Assembly (NCBI GenBank): GCA_015059715.1
Contig: SUZV01000001.1
Span: forward strand, 124,001 to 188,000
Direction: 5' to 3'
Source of the DNA: Rikenellaceae bacterium
GTDB lineage: Bacteria > Bacteroidota > Bacteroidia > Bacteroidales > Rikenellaceae
DNA: 64,000 nt
Positions 52,365 to 62,252 of the stretch are shown here, in pieces; within the stretch, counting starts at the first letter, position 1; each line of letters opens with the position of its first letter. The notes beneath the pieces are model-generated. The model did not search any database, was not told the origin of the DNA, and saw nothing but the letters and a program-made list of their open reading frames with translations. The translations under genes and the position numbers were made by a program.

Positions 52365-53099
52365 ATGACAAAGTTAAGTGTAAACATCAATAAGATTGCC
52401 GTCGTGCGCAACTCGCGAGGCGGAAATATGCCCAATCTGCTTAAGGCAGCACTCGATATCGAGCGTTTCGGTGCCGATGGTATCACCGTACACCCTCGCC
52501 CCGATGCCAGACATATACGCTACTCGGATGTCCGCGAGCTTAAGGCCAACATCACCACCGAACTAAATGTCGAAGGTAACCCCATCGAGAGCTTCTGTCA
52601 ACTTGTCGAGGAGGTGCGCCCTGCGCAGGTGACCCTCGTGCCCGATGCCGAGGATGCCATAACCTCGTCAGCAGGATGGGACACTATCAAGTATCGCGAC
52701 TTCTTGTGCCGTATGTCGGAGCGTTTCCATAGGGCTGGCATACGAGTATCTATCTTCGTAGACCCTGTGGTAGAGATGGTTACGGCAGCAAAGGAGTGCG
52801 GAGCAGACCGCGTAGAGCTCTATACCGAGGCATACGCCGCAGGCTATGCCGCAAACCGCGAGGAGGCCATAGCTCCTTATGTTGCGGCTGCCGAGGAGGC
52901 TCGACGTGTAGGCTTAGGCCTCAACGCTGGCCACGACCTTAACACCGAGAACCTACAATACTTCATCGAGCGAATACCTTGGGTCGATGAGGTGTCGATA
53001 GGCCATGCGCTCATAAGCGATGCCCTATACTGGGGTTTGGAGAATACCGTAGAGATATACCAGCGATGCATACGTCGTGCCGAGAATAACAACAAATAG
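52365..53099 (+). CDS. pdxJ: Pyridoxine 5'-phosphate synthase
   Basis: 244 residues, TIM barrel. Condenses 3-amino-2-oxopropyl phosphate with deoxyxylulose 5-phosphate in the DXP-dependent vitamin B6 route. [41 protein letters not shown] (phosphate and catalytic His), [10 protein letters not shown] and GLNAGHDLN are family blocks. It is followed after 3 bp by cca. pdxA is not in the window. Confidence 0.96.
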   Translation: MTKLSVNINKIAVVRNSRGGNMPNLLKAALDIERFGADGITVHPRPDARHIRYSDVRELKANITTELNVEGNPIESFCQLVEEVRPAQVTLVPDAEDAITSSAGWDTIKYRDFLCRMSERFHRAGIRVSIFVDPVVEMVTAAKECGADRVELYTEAYAAGYAANREEAIAPYVAAAEEARRVGLGLNAGHDLNTENLQYFIERIPWVDEVSIGHALISDALYWGLENTVEIYQRCIRRAENNNK

Positions 53100-53102
53100 C
53101 CG

Positions 53103-54521
53103 ATGCCTCTAAAGAATCCGATATTCAAACATATCACAAGCGTTGTCGACAGCATGGGCCTTGAGGCCTATGTTGTTGGCGGCTATGTGCGTGACTACTA
53201 CCTGCATCGTCCCTCGTCGGATATAGATGTTGTGGTGGTAGGCAGTGGCGTTGCTGTCGCAGAGGAGTTGGCAAAGCGTCTGGGTGCTAAGGTGACAATA
53301 TATAAGACCTATGGAACGGCTATGCTGCGTTGGCGCGACACCGAAGTGGAGTTTGTTGGTGCGCGACGCGAGAGCTACACACCACAGTCGCGAAACCCTC
53401 ATGTCGAGCCAGGAACGTTGGAGGATGACCAGCGGCGTAGAGATTTCACAATCAACGCTATGGCCTGGTCGGTCAATGGTCACAACTTTGGCGAGCTGGT
53501 AGATCCCTTTGGGGGTATGTACGACTTGGAGGATTGTATCATTCGCACCCCCTGTGAGCCCGATAAGACCTTCTCGGATGACCCCCTAAGGATGATGCGA
53601 GCCGTAAGGTTTGCCTCGCAGCTCGGCTTCGACATCGATGACGAGACCTTCGAGGGTATTTGTCGTCAGGCCGACCGTATAAAGATTATCACCAAGGAGC
53701 GTATCAACGTCGAGCTCAACAAGATAATGGCCTCGCCAGTGCCCTCTATAGGCCTTACGCTTATGCGTACCTCGGGCCTTCTGAAGCATGTGCTCCCAGA
53801 ATTGGACCGTATGGCAGGTGTCGAGCGTAGGGGCAAGCATGCGCATAAGGATAACTTCGAGCATACGATGAAGGTGCTCGACAACTTAGCCAAGCGCACC
53901 GACGACCTGTGGCTGCGCTGGGCCGCCCTGCTTCACGACATAGGTAAGCCCACGACCAAGGAGTATGATGCGCGCACGGGGTGGACATTCCACCAGCACG
54001 AGGCTGTAGGTTCGAAGATGGTACCTCAGATATTTCGTCGTCTGAAGCTGCCAATGAATGAGCCTATGCGCTTTGTTCAGAAGATGGTATTCCTGCATAT
54101 GCGCCCAATAGTCCTCTCCGAAGAGTTGGTTACCGACTCGGCTGTGCGCCGTCTGCTCTTCGAGGCGGGCGACGATGTCGATAGGCTCATGACACTCTGC
54201 GAGGCCGATATAACCTCGGGAAATGACAATAAGGTGCGCCTCTTTCTGCGTAACTTCGAGCTTGTAAGAGAGAAGATGCGAGACTTAGAGGAGCGCGACC
54301 GCATACGTAACTTCCAGCCACCTATAACGGGCGATATAATAATGAAGACATATGACCTTCGACCCTCGAATATCATCGGCGAGATTAAGGAGGTGATAAA
54401 GAATGCTATCCTCGATGGTGTTATCCCCAACGAGTACGAGGCGGCATATAGGCTGATGGAGGAGGAGGCTGCTAAGCGAGGTATTACGCGCCCAGATAGG
54501 CCTGAGAGTAACCGAGAGTAA
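53103..54521 (+). CDS. cca: CCA-adding tRNA nucleotidyltransferase with HD domain
   Basis: 472 residues. Nucleotidyltransferase head with YVVGGYVRDYYL, metal-binding SSDIDVVVVG, and RRRDFTINAMAW; the neck-body motif ERINVELNKIM; and a C-terminal HD phosphohydrolase domain (ALLHDIGKPTTKEYD). tRNAs here do not encode CCA, so this enzyme (or a relative) is essential to finish them. It could in principle be a poly(A) polymerase, but the head motifs and HD fusion favour CCA addition. Confidence 0.92.
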   Translation: MPLKNPIFKHITSVVDSMGLEAYVVGGYVRDYYLHRPSSDIDVVVVGSGVAVAEELAKRLGAKVTIYKTYGTAMLRWRDTEVEFVGARRESYTPQSRNPHVEPGTLEDDQRRRDFTINAMAWSVNGHNFGELVDPFGGMYDLEDCIIRTPCEPDKTFSDDPLRMMRAVRFASQLGFDIDDETFEGICRQADRIKIITKERINVELNKIMASPVPSIGLTLMRTSGLLKHVLPELDRMAGVERRGKHAHKDNFEHTMKVLDNLAKRTDDLWLRWAALLHDIGKPTTKEYDARTGWTFHQHEAVGSKMVPQIFRRLKLPMNEPMRFVQKMVFLHMRPIVLSEELVTDSAVRRLLFEAGDDVDRLMTLCEADITSGNDNKVRLFLRNFELVREKMRDLEERDRIRNFQPPITGDIIMKTYDLRPSNIIGEIKEVIKNAILDGVIPNEYEAAYRLMEEEAAKRGITRPDRPESNRE

Positions 54522-54545
54522 GTAGTGTAGTGAAACGTAGTGCAT

Positions 54546-55646
54546 ATGATGTGGGGAGGAGTGCTCTTATTGTCGCTATACACTGGGGGTAACATCTACC
54601 TCTTTGTCCGTCTGTGGCAATCTATTACGATGCTGCCTATGTGGTTGCGCGTAGCTATAGCACTGCTCTTTTGGTTTGTGGCCGTAGCTATGTTCCTATC
54701 ATTTGGTCTGCGCGATGCGCAGCTTCCGCCATCTATTATGCAATCCCTCTTTTGGATAGGTACTACGTGGCTTGTTTTTCTGCTATATATGCTCCTCGCG
54801 TTGGGTATAATGGACCTTACGCGGCTATTTGTACCCTCGCTGCATAATGGGTTCTGGTACGCACTATTAGCTACCACCATATTGCTCATATATGGCAATA
54901 TCAACTACCGACATCCTCGCATAGAACGTGTCACGATAAGTAGCGACAAGCTCCCTGCAAAGGATAGCTACCGCGTAATCCTTGCAAGCGATATACACCT
55001 CGGCTACGGCACAACACGACGCGACCTGAGCCGATATGTCGATATGATTAATCGCGAGAGGGGCGATGTGGTGATTATCGCTGGCGATTTGATAGATAAC
55101 TCCGTAATACCTGTTGCCCATAGCGATATGTGTCGAGAGTTTAGCCGCGTTGAGGCTCGTGACGGCATCTACTTAGCTCCAGGTAACCACGAGTATATCA
55201 GTAATATAGCGGCAGTAAAGGAGTATCTTGCCACTACGCCTGTGCGCCTTGTGCAGGATAGCGTGGTGTCACTACGTAGTAACATTACGCTCATTGCGCG
55301 TGATGACCGCAGCAACCGTCACCGCAAGAGTCTTGAGGAGCTTGTTGCCAAGGCAGGTGGCACCACCCTAAGCATTGTGGTTGACCACCAGCCATACGAT
55401 ATAGCCGTAAGCGACAGCTTGGGCGTAGATATCCACCTCTCGGGACACACTCATCGTGGTCAGGTGTGGCCCTTAAGTTGGATAACCGACAGCATCTATG
55501 AGCAGAGTCATGGCTACCGTAGGTGGAGGCATACTTATGCCATTGTGTCGTGTGGCCTATCTCTTTGGGGACCTCCGTTTCGTATAGGCACAGATAGCGA
55601 CCTCTACGTTATCGATATCTGCGGCGCGGAAATGAGCGGTGAGTAA
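54546..55646 (+). CDS. Membrane-anchored calcineurin-like metallophosphoesterase
   Basis: 366 residues. About four N-terminal membrane spans (to about residue 120) precede the phosphoesterase: ILASDIHLGYGTT, VIIAGDLIDNS, LAPGNHEY, VVDHQPYD and HLSGHTHRGQVWP hold all metal-binding Asp, His and Asn residues. The YkuE/YaeI-like family removes lipid-linked or sugar phosphates at the membrane face; substrate unknown. ATG 54546 is chosen over a GTG at 54540. It is third in the pdxJ-cca run, 24 bp after cca. Confidence 0.9.
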   Translation: MMWGGVLLLSLYTGGNIYLFVRLWQSITMLPMWLRVAIALLFWFVAVAMFLSFGLRDAQLPPSIMQSLFWIGTTWLVFLLYMLLALGIMDLTRLFVPSLHNGFWYALLATTILLIYGNINYRHPRIERVTISSDKLPAKDSYRVILASDIHLGYGTTRRDLSRYVDMINRERGDVVIIAGDLIDNSVIPVAHSDMCREFSRVEARDGIYLAPGNHEYISNIAAVKEYLATTPVRLVQDSVVSLRSNITLIARDDRSNRHRKSLEELVAKAGGTTLSIVVDHQPYDIAVSDSLGVDIHLSGHTHRGQVWPLSWITDSIYEQSHGYRRWRHTYAIVSCGLSLWGPPFRIGTDSDLYVIDICGAEMSGE

Positions 55647-55664
55647 TTTTGCTTACACATCGTG

Positions 55665-58556
55665 CTAATGTGCTTCGAGCCATGTAGCTCCGCTATTTAC
55701 CTCGGCGATAAGTGGCACACGAAGCTTGGCAACGCTCTCCATAGCCTCCTTAACAATGCGCTTAACGTCATCAAGCTCGCTGTAGAGCGTATCGATAACC
55801 ACCTCGTCGTGTACCTGCATAATCATCTTTGAGGCGATGCCCTCGGCCTTGAATCTACGAGCAATCTCAACCATCGCTAACTTCATAATATCGGCCGCCG
55901 AGCCTTGAATAGGGGCGTTTATGGCGTTGCGCTCGGCAATACCCCTCACCGTGCGATTCGATGATGTGATGTCGCGGAGAAGACGGCGGCGACCAAACAT
56001 CGTCTCGACATAGCCACTCTCCGAGGCTCGATGCACAGCACCATCCATATAGGCCTTGACCTCGGGATATGAGGTAAAGTAGTTCTCGATAAGCTCCTTA
56101 GCATTGCGATTGGAGATGTCAAGACGCTGAGCAAGGCCAAATGCCGAGATGCCATATATGATGCCGAAGTTGGCGGTCTTGGCGTGGCGACGCTCGTCAC
56201 TCGTCACCTCGCTTGGCTGCTTGCCATAGAGACGTGCTGCGGTGGCAGAGTGGATATCCTCGCCAGCAAGAAAGGCATCGATAAGGGCCTTATCGCCACT
56301 CAGGTGTGCCATAAGGCGTAGTTCGATTTGAGAGTAGTCGGCAGCAACCAAAATGTGCTCCTCGTCAGAGGCTACGAAGGCGCGGCGTATGGGCTTGCCA
56401 AGGTCGTCGCGTATAGGTATGTTCTGAAGATTCGGATTTGTCGATGATAGACGGCCTGTGGCTGTAACAGCCTGATTATACGAGGTGTGTATTCTCCCCG
56501 AAGTGCTGTTTACTAGCTCGGGAAGTGCCTCGACGTATGTCGACAGCAACTTCTTAACGCCGCGATACTCTAACACCTTGCCGACAACGGGAAAGCTATG
56601 TGCAAAGCCTTGAAGATACTCCTCCTCGGTGGAGAACTGCTTGGTCTTGGTCATCTTAGGCTTATCGGTGATGCGCATCTTACCAAATAGCACCTCGCCC
56701 AATTGGCGCGATGAGTTGATGTTAAGCTCGGGCTCGCCCGTCATCTGGCGCACCTCGCTCTCCAGACGAGAGAGTAGCTGACGAAGCTCTGTAGCATAGT
56801 TATTCAGTGCTTGGCAATCTATGCGTACACCCTGAAGCTCCATCGAGGCCAGCACATCAATCATAGGCTCCTCGATGCGGTGGTATAGCTCCTTTAGGCC
56901 GAGCGATTCGACAATGGGGTATAACTCGTGCTTAAGCCTTAGCGTTATGTCGGCATCCTCGGCAGCATACTCCGCAACACGCTCGATACCAACCATATCC
57001 ATAGTTATCTGCTTTGTCCCCTTGCCTATGAGCGTCTCGATAGATATGGGGCGATAGTTAAGGTATCGCTCGGCGAGAAAGTCCATGTTGTGGCGCGACT
57101 CGGAGTCTATGAGGTAGTGCAGCAGCATAGTATCTATCTTGCTGCCACGCACCTCGATGCCCAAGTTGCGAAGTACCATAATGTCGAACTTAATATTTTG
57201 CCCTATCTTTGAGATATCCTCGCTCTCGAAGAGTGGGCGTAGCACCTCGGCATACTGCACTCTATTTTCGTTGTTAAATGGCAGATACCACGCCTCGCCC
57301 CTCTCTGCGGCAAACGACATACCCACGATGTTACTATTTATAGGGTCAAGACCCGTAGTCTCGGTGTCGAAACAAAATTCGCTGTACCTTGAAAGCGTGG
57401 CGCACACCTCGCTGAGCTCCTCGACACTATGTATTATGTGGTAGTTATGGGGTGTATTGGCTATAGTGCCAATCTCGGGTGTGGCAACATCGTCGGCTAC
57501 CGCCTGAGCCTCTGTTGTTGTGCTAACCTCTGCGGATATCTCCGATGTGGTAGGGGTGTCGAATAGTGCGAAGAGGTCGCCCTGACCCTCAAGGCTTGCG
57601 CGACGCTTGGCCTCTGCCTTGCTACGCGACACCTCCTGCATCTGTATCTGTGGCTCCTGATGCACACCTTGGCTCACAGGTGCGATGGGTGCAACATTCT
57701 CTAAGTCGCGCAGAAAGGATGAGAAGTTTAGCTCGCTATACAACCCCCTCAGCTCGGTATAGTTCGGCTCGCATATCTCGAACTCGGTGGCGACAAAGTC
57801 GATAGGCACATCGGTGCATATTGTCGTAAGCCTCTTGGCTAAGAGGAGTTTGTCGCCCCACTCGGCAATATTCTTACCCGTCTTACCACCTATGGCTGCG
57901 GCGTTGGCCAAGATATTCTCCACCTCGCCCCACTCACGAACTAACTTCGAGGCACCCTTCTCGCCTATGCCTGGCACTCCAGGGATGTTGTCGGCACTAT
58001 CGCCCCAGAGGGCCAAGATGTCACGTACCAATCTCGGGTCCGAGATGCCATACTTCTGCTTGATAGCCTCCTTGTCGACAATCTCTGTAGCATCGCCCTT
58101 CTGTCTGTAAATTACGCAGTTATCGTCAACAAGCTGGCCGTAGTCCTTGTCTGGCGTGACCATAAATACGTTGTAGCCAGCCTCTGCGCCGCGCTTGGCT
58201 AACGTGCCGATAACATCGTCGGCCTCGTAGCCTGCAACCTCAAGGATGGGTATGCGCATAGCCTCAAGTAGACGCTTTACGTAGGGCACCGAGAGGATGA
58301 TATCCTCGGGCGTAGGGGGGCGGTTAGCCTTATACTCTGGGAACATCTCGCGGCGGAAGCAGCCTCCAGGGGGGTCAAATGCAACACCTATAAGGTCGGG
58401 TTTTTCGCGGCGAAGTATATCGCGAAGGAACTTCGTAAGGCCAAATATCACCGAGGTATTTAGTCCGCTGCGACTACGCATAGGTCGCCCCATAAAGGCG
58501 TAGTAGTATTTGAATATCAATGCATAGGCATCGATAAGGTATAGGCTTTGGCGCAT
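55665..58556 (-). CDS. polA: DNA polymerase I
   Basis: 963 residues. All three domains appear: 5' nuclease (LIDAYALIFKYYYAF, VAGYEADDVIGTLA, VTPDKDYGQLV), 3'-5' exonuclease (EFCFDTETTGLDPINSNIVG with intact Asp and Glu, so proofreading is likely active), and polymerase (VAADYSQIELRLMAHLSGD motif A, RRHAKTANFGIIYGISAFG motif B, MQVHDEVV motif C). Works in repair and Okazaki fragment maturation. No -7 box is apparent directly upstream; queD, 148 bp away, may supply the promoter. The first 17 bp of the gene are repeated 136 bp upstream. Confidence 0.97.
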   Translation of the reverse strand: MRQSLYLIDAYALIFKYYYAFMGRPMRSRSGLNTSVIFGLTKFLRDILRREKPDLIGVAFDPPGGCFRREMFPEYKANRPPTPEDIILSVPYVKRLLEAMRIPILEVAGYEADDVIGTLAKRGAEAGYNVFMVTPDKDYGQLVDDNCVIYRQKGDATEIVDKEAIKQKYGISDPRLVRDILALWGDSADNIPGVPGIGEKGASKLVREWGEVENILANAAAIGGKTGKNIAEWGDKLLLAKRLTTICTDVPIDFVATEFEICEPNYTELRGLYSELNFSSFLRDLENVAPIAPVSQGVHQEPQIQMQEVSRSKAEAKRRASLEGQGDLFALFDTPTTSEISAEVSTTTEAQAVADDVATPEIGTIANTPHNYHIIHSVEELSEVCATLSRYSEFCFDTETTGLDPINSNIVGMSFAAERGEAWYLPFNNENRVQYAEVLRPLFESEDISKIGQNIKFDIMVLRNLGIEVRGSKIDTMLLHYLIDSESRHNMDFLAERYLNYRPISIETLIGKGTKQITMDMVGIERVAEYAAEDADITLRLKHELYPIVESLGLKELYHRIEEPMIDVLASMELQGVRIDCQALNNYATELRQLLSRLESEVRQMTGEPELNINSSRQLGEVLFGKMRITDKPKMTKTKQFSTEEEYLQGFAHSFPVVGKVLEYRGVKKLLSTYVEALPELVNSTSGRIHTSYNQAVTATGRLSSTNPNLQNIPIRDDLGKPIRRAFVASDEEHILVAADYSQIELRLMAHLSGDKALIDAFLAGEDIHSATAARLYGKQPSEVTSDERRHAKTANFGIIYGISAFGLAQRLDISNRNAKELIENYFTSYPEVKAYMDGAVHRASESGYVETMFGRRRLLRDITSSNRTVRGIAERNAINAPIQGSAADIMKLAMVEIARRFKAEGIASKMIMQVHDEVVIDTLYSELDDVKRIVKEAMESVAKLRVPLIAEVNSGATWLEAH

Positions 58557-58692
58557 AGTGCTTTAGTTAGTGCGTGTAAGCAATTTTCGATTTTCTGGTG
58601 CTCTGCACCTCCCTTTGATAAGGGAGGCTTTGCGTTGTATATGCAGAGTCTATGTCTACCCTTTAGCCCCACTTATATAGGCTTTGGCGCAT
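58540..58692. repeat. 17-bp direct repeats bracketing a small insertion upstream of polA
   Basis: TATAGGCTTTGGCGCAT is at 58540-58556 (the first codons of polA) and again at 58676-58692. The 119 bp between hold nested arms CTCTGCA/TGCAGAG around CCTCCCTTTGATAAGGGAGG, and the linker CTACCCTTTAGC (58656-58667) also found in the 27-kb and 46-kb modules. Confidence 0.8.
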
Positions 58693-58704
58693 GCTCTTTT
58701 AGCG

Positions 58705-59157
58705 TTAAAAGTTATCCGTAGCGTACCACTCGGCATAGGATGTGGCAGTCTCATGGAGCTTGAGCGAGTGAAGCTCTATATCGTCGGGCAGAGCCTCAAG
58801 AAGTCGCTCGGCAAAGTCCGAGAGCATATTCTCGCACGTAGGCTGGTAGTCGGTGAGCACAATCTTCGAGAAGCGGAAGCTCACAGCCTCGCACACCTCC
58901 TTAGCCTCGGGAGTATTGCGCATAATAAAGGCGTGGTCAAGAGGCTCGACAATCTGCTCGTTGACGATGCGCTTAAGTATTCCGAAGTCCATAACCATAC
59001 CGAGCTTCGGAGAGTCGGGGTTGCGCTCAGGCTCGCCCTTAACCGTGACGAAGAGTCGGTATGAGTGGCCGTGAATCTCGCGACATAGACCATCGTAGCC
59101 CTCAAGTGAGTGTGCCGCCTCGAAAGAAAACTCTTTTGTAAGTCGTATTACTGACAT
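58705..59157 (-). CDS. queD: 6-carboxy-5,6,7,8-tetrahydropterin synthase (QueD/PTPS family)
   Basis: 150 residues. FEAAHSL and CREIHGHSY supply the zinc-binding His residues and catalytic Cys; MDFGILK, PLDHAF and PTCENM complete the family pattern. It converts dihydroneopterin triphosphate to carboxytetrahydropterin for queuosine/preQ0. The PTXENM form favours QueD over eukaryotic-type PTPS. Other que genes are outside the window. A -7 box lies at 59200-59207. Confidence 0.92.
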   Translation of the reverse strand: MSVIRLTKEFSFEAAHSLEGYDGLCREIHGHSYRLFVTVKGEPERNPDSPKLGMVMDFGILKRIVNEQIVEPLDHAFIMRNTPEAKEVCEAVSFRFSKIVLTDYQPTCENMLSDFAERLLEALPDDIELHSLKLHETATSYAEWYATDNF

Positions 59158-59199
59158 TGTATAATCTATTTATTATTGTTATCACATAGTTGTCTACTA

Positions 59200-59207
59200 C
59201 AAAGATA
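59200..59207 (-). promoter_or_regulatory. -7 box of queD (possibly queD-polA) promoter
   Basis: Minus-strand TATCTTTG, 43 bp before the queD ATG. Confidence 0.45.
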
Positions 59208-59276
59208 CGCTATTTATTAATATAAATAGGCGGTAGCGAGAGATTTTTTTAATACCCTGCATCTATATATCTCAAT

Positions 59277-59307
59277 ATGGGCCACCCACACAGCGCAGGT
59301 AGCCCAT
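59277..59307 (-). terminator. Weak terminator-like hairpin after the FadL-like gene
   Basis: ATGGGC/GCCCAT stem (59277-59282 with 59302-59307) 30 bp past the stop; no good T-run follows on the minus strand. Confidence 0.35.
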
Positions 59308-59336
59308 AATGCTTGCTTACTCTCCTCTCTGCGAGG

Positions 59337-61031
59337 TTAGAACCTTACGCCGAAGGTCAGCACCGCAATGTGGCGATTTGTCGTCGAGTTATATACTCTG
59401 CTCTCGATATTTTGCTCTGGGTCCTCGCTGTCGATAGCGTAGAAGGTCTGGTAACCTGTGTACTTCGTTGTACCATACTGGTAGGCTAAGTCGAGGTATA
59501 TATAGCTATTAAACTTAATACCAAAACCTGCGGTGGCGTACCACTGCTCGGTAGGTATCGAGTGCGAGGCTATGATATCCTTGTAACCCTCGCGAAGTGT
59601 TGAGCCGCTCCAGATATAACCTACACGCACAGGGAGGAATGGCAGAATGTAGGCCTCGGCACCGACACGCAGTGTGTTGCTGCCCTTGAAGAGCTCCTTA
59701 TTAGTGCCCGTATAGCTTAGGCCCATTATGGGTGAGTGCTGTAGGCGTGTAGACTGATACCAGCTACGCTCGTAGTCGGCCGAGACGATGATGCGCTTAA
59801 GAAGCGTAACGGCTACACCCGTAAGCAGGCGCGATGGACTGCGGAACCTCCAAGCGTTAGGACCTACATCCTCCCAAATAGGGGTGCTTACATCGTCATA
59901 CATATAGCCTCTTGGGCCGATATCGTAGTCTTCGGGGTTATCACCTGCACTATATGTGCTCGACCACATATTGCCACCATAGCGTATGGCAACATCGTAG
60001 TAGGTGGGGGTGTGGTAGGCAATACCTATGCGAAGCCAATCTACGGGGCGTGCCGTAGCACCTATCTTGAAGTTAAAACCCGTACCCGAGAGACGTGTGC
60101 GCTGCATATAGTTCATATAGATTAACTGGTAGGGCATTGCATCGCCCGAAGGTAGTGTCTCCTCGGTGTAGATATAGTCCTCGCCATAGAACACCTCGCG
60201 GCGATAGCTGAGCGTCTGTATGCCCAGCGAAGCACCTACATAGAAGCGGTCGCTAAGGTTGAAGCCTGCGGTGATGGCGTACTCACCGAGCGAACCTCGT
60301 GTCTCGACAGACGAGTACTGGTCCACCTCGGCATCTGGGTGGATACGGTCGATAAACCACCCCTGGTCATCCTTGTTCGTAAGTCCATTCTTATAGGCCA
60401 ATACTGCACCCCAGTAGAATGGGTCGCTCCCGAAACTCATTGTCCCATCATCCTTAGTAGTTAGGCCGTCAACGTTAGCAAGCGTGCAGAAGACGTTGGC
60501 AAGGCTATTGGTGGCGGGGTTGCCAATTGATGCGATAAGCGTGTTGCGGTTAAAGTCGGCAATGCGGTTATAGGTCACACCGAAGTTGATATTCGTAAGT
60601 GTCCCTGTACCCTTATAGGCCGTAAAGATACCTCCAAAGCTCGACAGACCAAAACGCTCCGAGTGGTCCGAGAATGTCTGGTCATGCTTCGGAGTGCCAA
60701 CAGGATAGAACGCATCGCTATTGGCCGTCGGAGTCTTGCTAAACTGCATCATCAACGAGATATTGAGGTCGCTCTGGACATACATGCCTATTCCCGCAGG
60801 GTTGAGCGATGCCGAGATCATATCTGCTCCCAAGGCCGTAAAGGCGTTACCCATAGCCATAGAGCGTGCCGTACCATAGTTGTGCGACGTAAACGAGAGC
60901 TCGTAGAGGTCGTACCAGCCTAATATATCATTATTTAGAGTCGTGCCGCCAAAGTCTACGCTCTGTCCGCGTGACGTGTTTGTCACAAGGCTCAGAACTG
61001 CGATAGCGAGTATGGTGCAAAGTCGTTTCAT
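59337..61031 (-). CDS. OmpP1/FadL/TodX-family outer-membrane protein
   Basis: 564 residues. A signal peptide (MKRLCTILAIAVLSLVTNTS) is followed by GTARSMAMGNAFTALGADMISASLNPAGIGMY, the FadL-type N-terminal plug with conserved Asn-Pro-Ala-Gly, then many barrel strands ending HIAVLTFGVRF with terminal Phe. FadL relatives let hydrophobic compounds cross the outer membrane; in Bacteroidales the substrate is usually unknown. It starts 25 bp after the PGYY-repeat lipoprotein gene, so the two are probably co-transcribed. Confidence 0.88.
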   Translation of the reverse strand: MKRLCTILAIAVLSLVTNTSRGQSVDFGGTTLNNDILGWYDLYELSFTSHNYGTARSMAMGNAFTALGADMISASLNPAGIGMYVQSDLNISLMMQFSKTPTANSDAFYPVGTPKHDQTFSDHSERFGLSSFGGIFTAYKGTGTLTNINFGVTYNRIADFNRNTLIASIGNPATNSLANVFCTLANVDGLTTKDDGTMSFGSDPFYWGAVLAYKNGLTNKDDQGWFIDRIHPDAEVDQYSSVETRGSLGEYAITAGFNLSDRFYVGASLGIQTLSYRREVFYGEDYIYTEETLPSGDAMPYQLIYMNYMQRTRLSGTGFNFKIGATARPVDWLRIGIAYHTPTYYDVAIRYGGNMWSSTYSAGDNPEDYDIGPRGYMYDDVSTPIWEDVGPNAWRFRSPSRLLTGVAVTLLKRIIVSADYERSWYQSTRLQHSPIMGLSYTGTNKELFKGSNTLRVGAEAYILPFLPVRVGYIWSGSTLREGYKDIIASHSIPTEQWYATAGFGIKFNSYIYLDLAYQYGTTKYTGYQTFYAIDSEDPEQNIESRVYNSTTNRHIAVLTFGVRF

Positions 61032-61055
61032 ATGATAAAGATTATAATTTCCAGA

Positions 61056-62252
61056 TTATCGGCGTGATGATGTCGTGCCTCCTACGCGACCACCGCCGCT
61101 GCTGCCAGTGCGTGTGCCACCAGAGAAGCCTCCGCTACCTCTATTTCCCTCGATAGTCGTTGCCGCCTTAGCCTCATTTGTCCTGTTCGACTGGCGATAG
61201 TTATTACTGCGCTCTCTATACTGAGTGCTCTGCTGTGTACGATTAGTCGTTGTGCCACTAACGCGGCCAGCAGAGCTATTGGTGCTGCCATTATAGCGGT
61301 TCGTAGGCCTTGTCTTGCTCTGGTTTATGCCCGTTGAGGTTGCTCCAGAGTGCGCTGGACGACCACTCTCGTAGTTACCCCTTATGCCGCCACCATAGTT
61401 GCGGTTAGAGGTTGGCGATGTATAGCGCGATGCCGAGTTACGACGATCGTCATACTTGCCATGATGCTCGCCTCCGTGATGGTGTGGAGGACGTGGTGGA
61501 TAGTAGCCAGGATAGTAGCCAGGATAGTAGCCAGGGTAGTACCCAGGGTAGTACCCAGGATAATAACCAGGATAGTAGCCTGGATAGAAGCCAGGACCCC
61601 AATAGAAGCCGTAGCAGATAGTCCAGTTCCAGTCGTACCACGAGTAGTGTGGATAGCCCCACCAGGTGTGGTAGAAGGGGGCGGTATATATATTCCAGCC
61701 ATAGTTCCATGGCGATGAGTAGATGCCAAAGGTTACATTTGTAGCTCCCCACGAACCAAACATCGAGGTGATATACTTCGGCTCGACCCACACCTGATCG
61801 CCCGACACCATAATGTTATAGTATGCAGGGTCGTAGGCCGTAGCAAAGTACATAGCATCGTTGGTGGCTAAATTGTAGTAGCTCGATGGTAGCTTGTACG
61901 TAGGAGAGTTAAAACCATATAGGCGGCGTGCGTACGCGCTCTCGTAGTCATCGGCAACGATAGAGTTATACGAGGGCGAGTCGTCTAATGTGGCGTAGTA
62001 CTGCTGCTCGGCATTGTTGGCATTGGCCTCGGCCATGCGAGCCTCCCACATTGCCTGTCGTGCCTCAGCCTCGGCCCTATCTGCCTCAGCCTTAGCCTTA
62101 AGCTCGATGGCTACCTGCTCGCGATTGTTGTCGCGATACAAATCGCTCGACCCGTATGACGATGAGCTGAGCATAGCCGTACAACCACCTAAGAGCAGCG
62201 TGCTAAGCGATAATGCTATGATGTAAAGTGATTTTCTCATACGATTACTCAT
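61056..62252 (-). CDS. Lipoprotein with Ala/Glu coiled coil and PGYY tandem repeats
   Basis: 398 residues. Lipobox LLLGGC is at Cys24. Residues about 45-85 form an Ala/Glu/Lys-rich helix. A Trp/Tyr-rich middle (about 150-225) leads into about seven tandem PGYY units, then PPRPPHHHGG, and an Arg/Ser/Thr/Gly-rich disordered tail. I do not recognise a family; similar low-complexity Tyr/Gly-rich lipoproteins in Bacteroidetes are of unknown function and may bind cell wall or surface polymers. ATG 62252 is preceded by a poly-A run typical of Bacteroidetes starts; 62240 is an alternative. It is upstream of the FadL-like gene. Confidence 0.72.
   Translation of the reverse strand: MSNRMRKSLYIIALSLSTLLLGGCTAMLSSSSYGSSDLYRDNNREQVAIELKAKAEADRAEAEARQAMWEARMAEANANNAEQQYYATLDDSPSYNSIVADDYESAYARRLYGFNSPTYKLPSSYYNLATNDAMYFATAYDPAYYNIMVSGDQVWVEPKYITSMFGSWGATNVTFGIYSSPWNYGWNIYTAPFYHTWWGYPHYSWYDWNWTICYGFYWGPGFYPGYYPGYYPGYYPGYYPGYYPGYYPGYYPPRPPHHHGGEHHGKYDDRRNSASRYTSPTSNRNYGGGIRGNYESGRPAHSGATSTGINQSKTRPTNRYNGSTNSSAGRVSGTTTNRTQQSTQYRERSNNYRQSNRTNEAKAATTIEGNRGSGGFSGGTRTGSSGGGRVGGTTSSRR
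61497..61596. repeat. 12-bp tandem repeat coding for PGYY units
   Basis: About seven to eight imperfect copies of the 12-mer CCAGGATAGTAG-type unit within the lipoprotein gene; unit length is a multiple of three, so copy changes keep frame. Confidence 0.85.
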
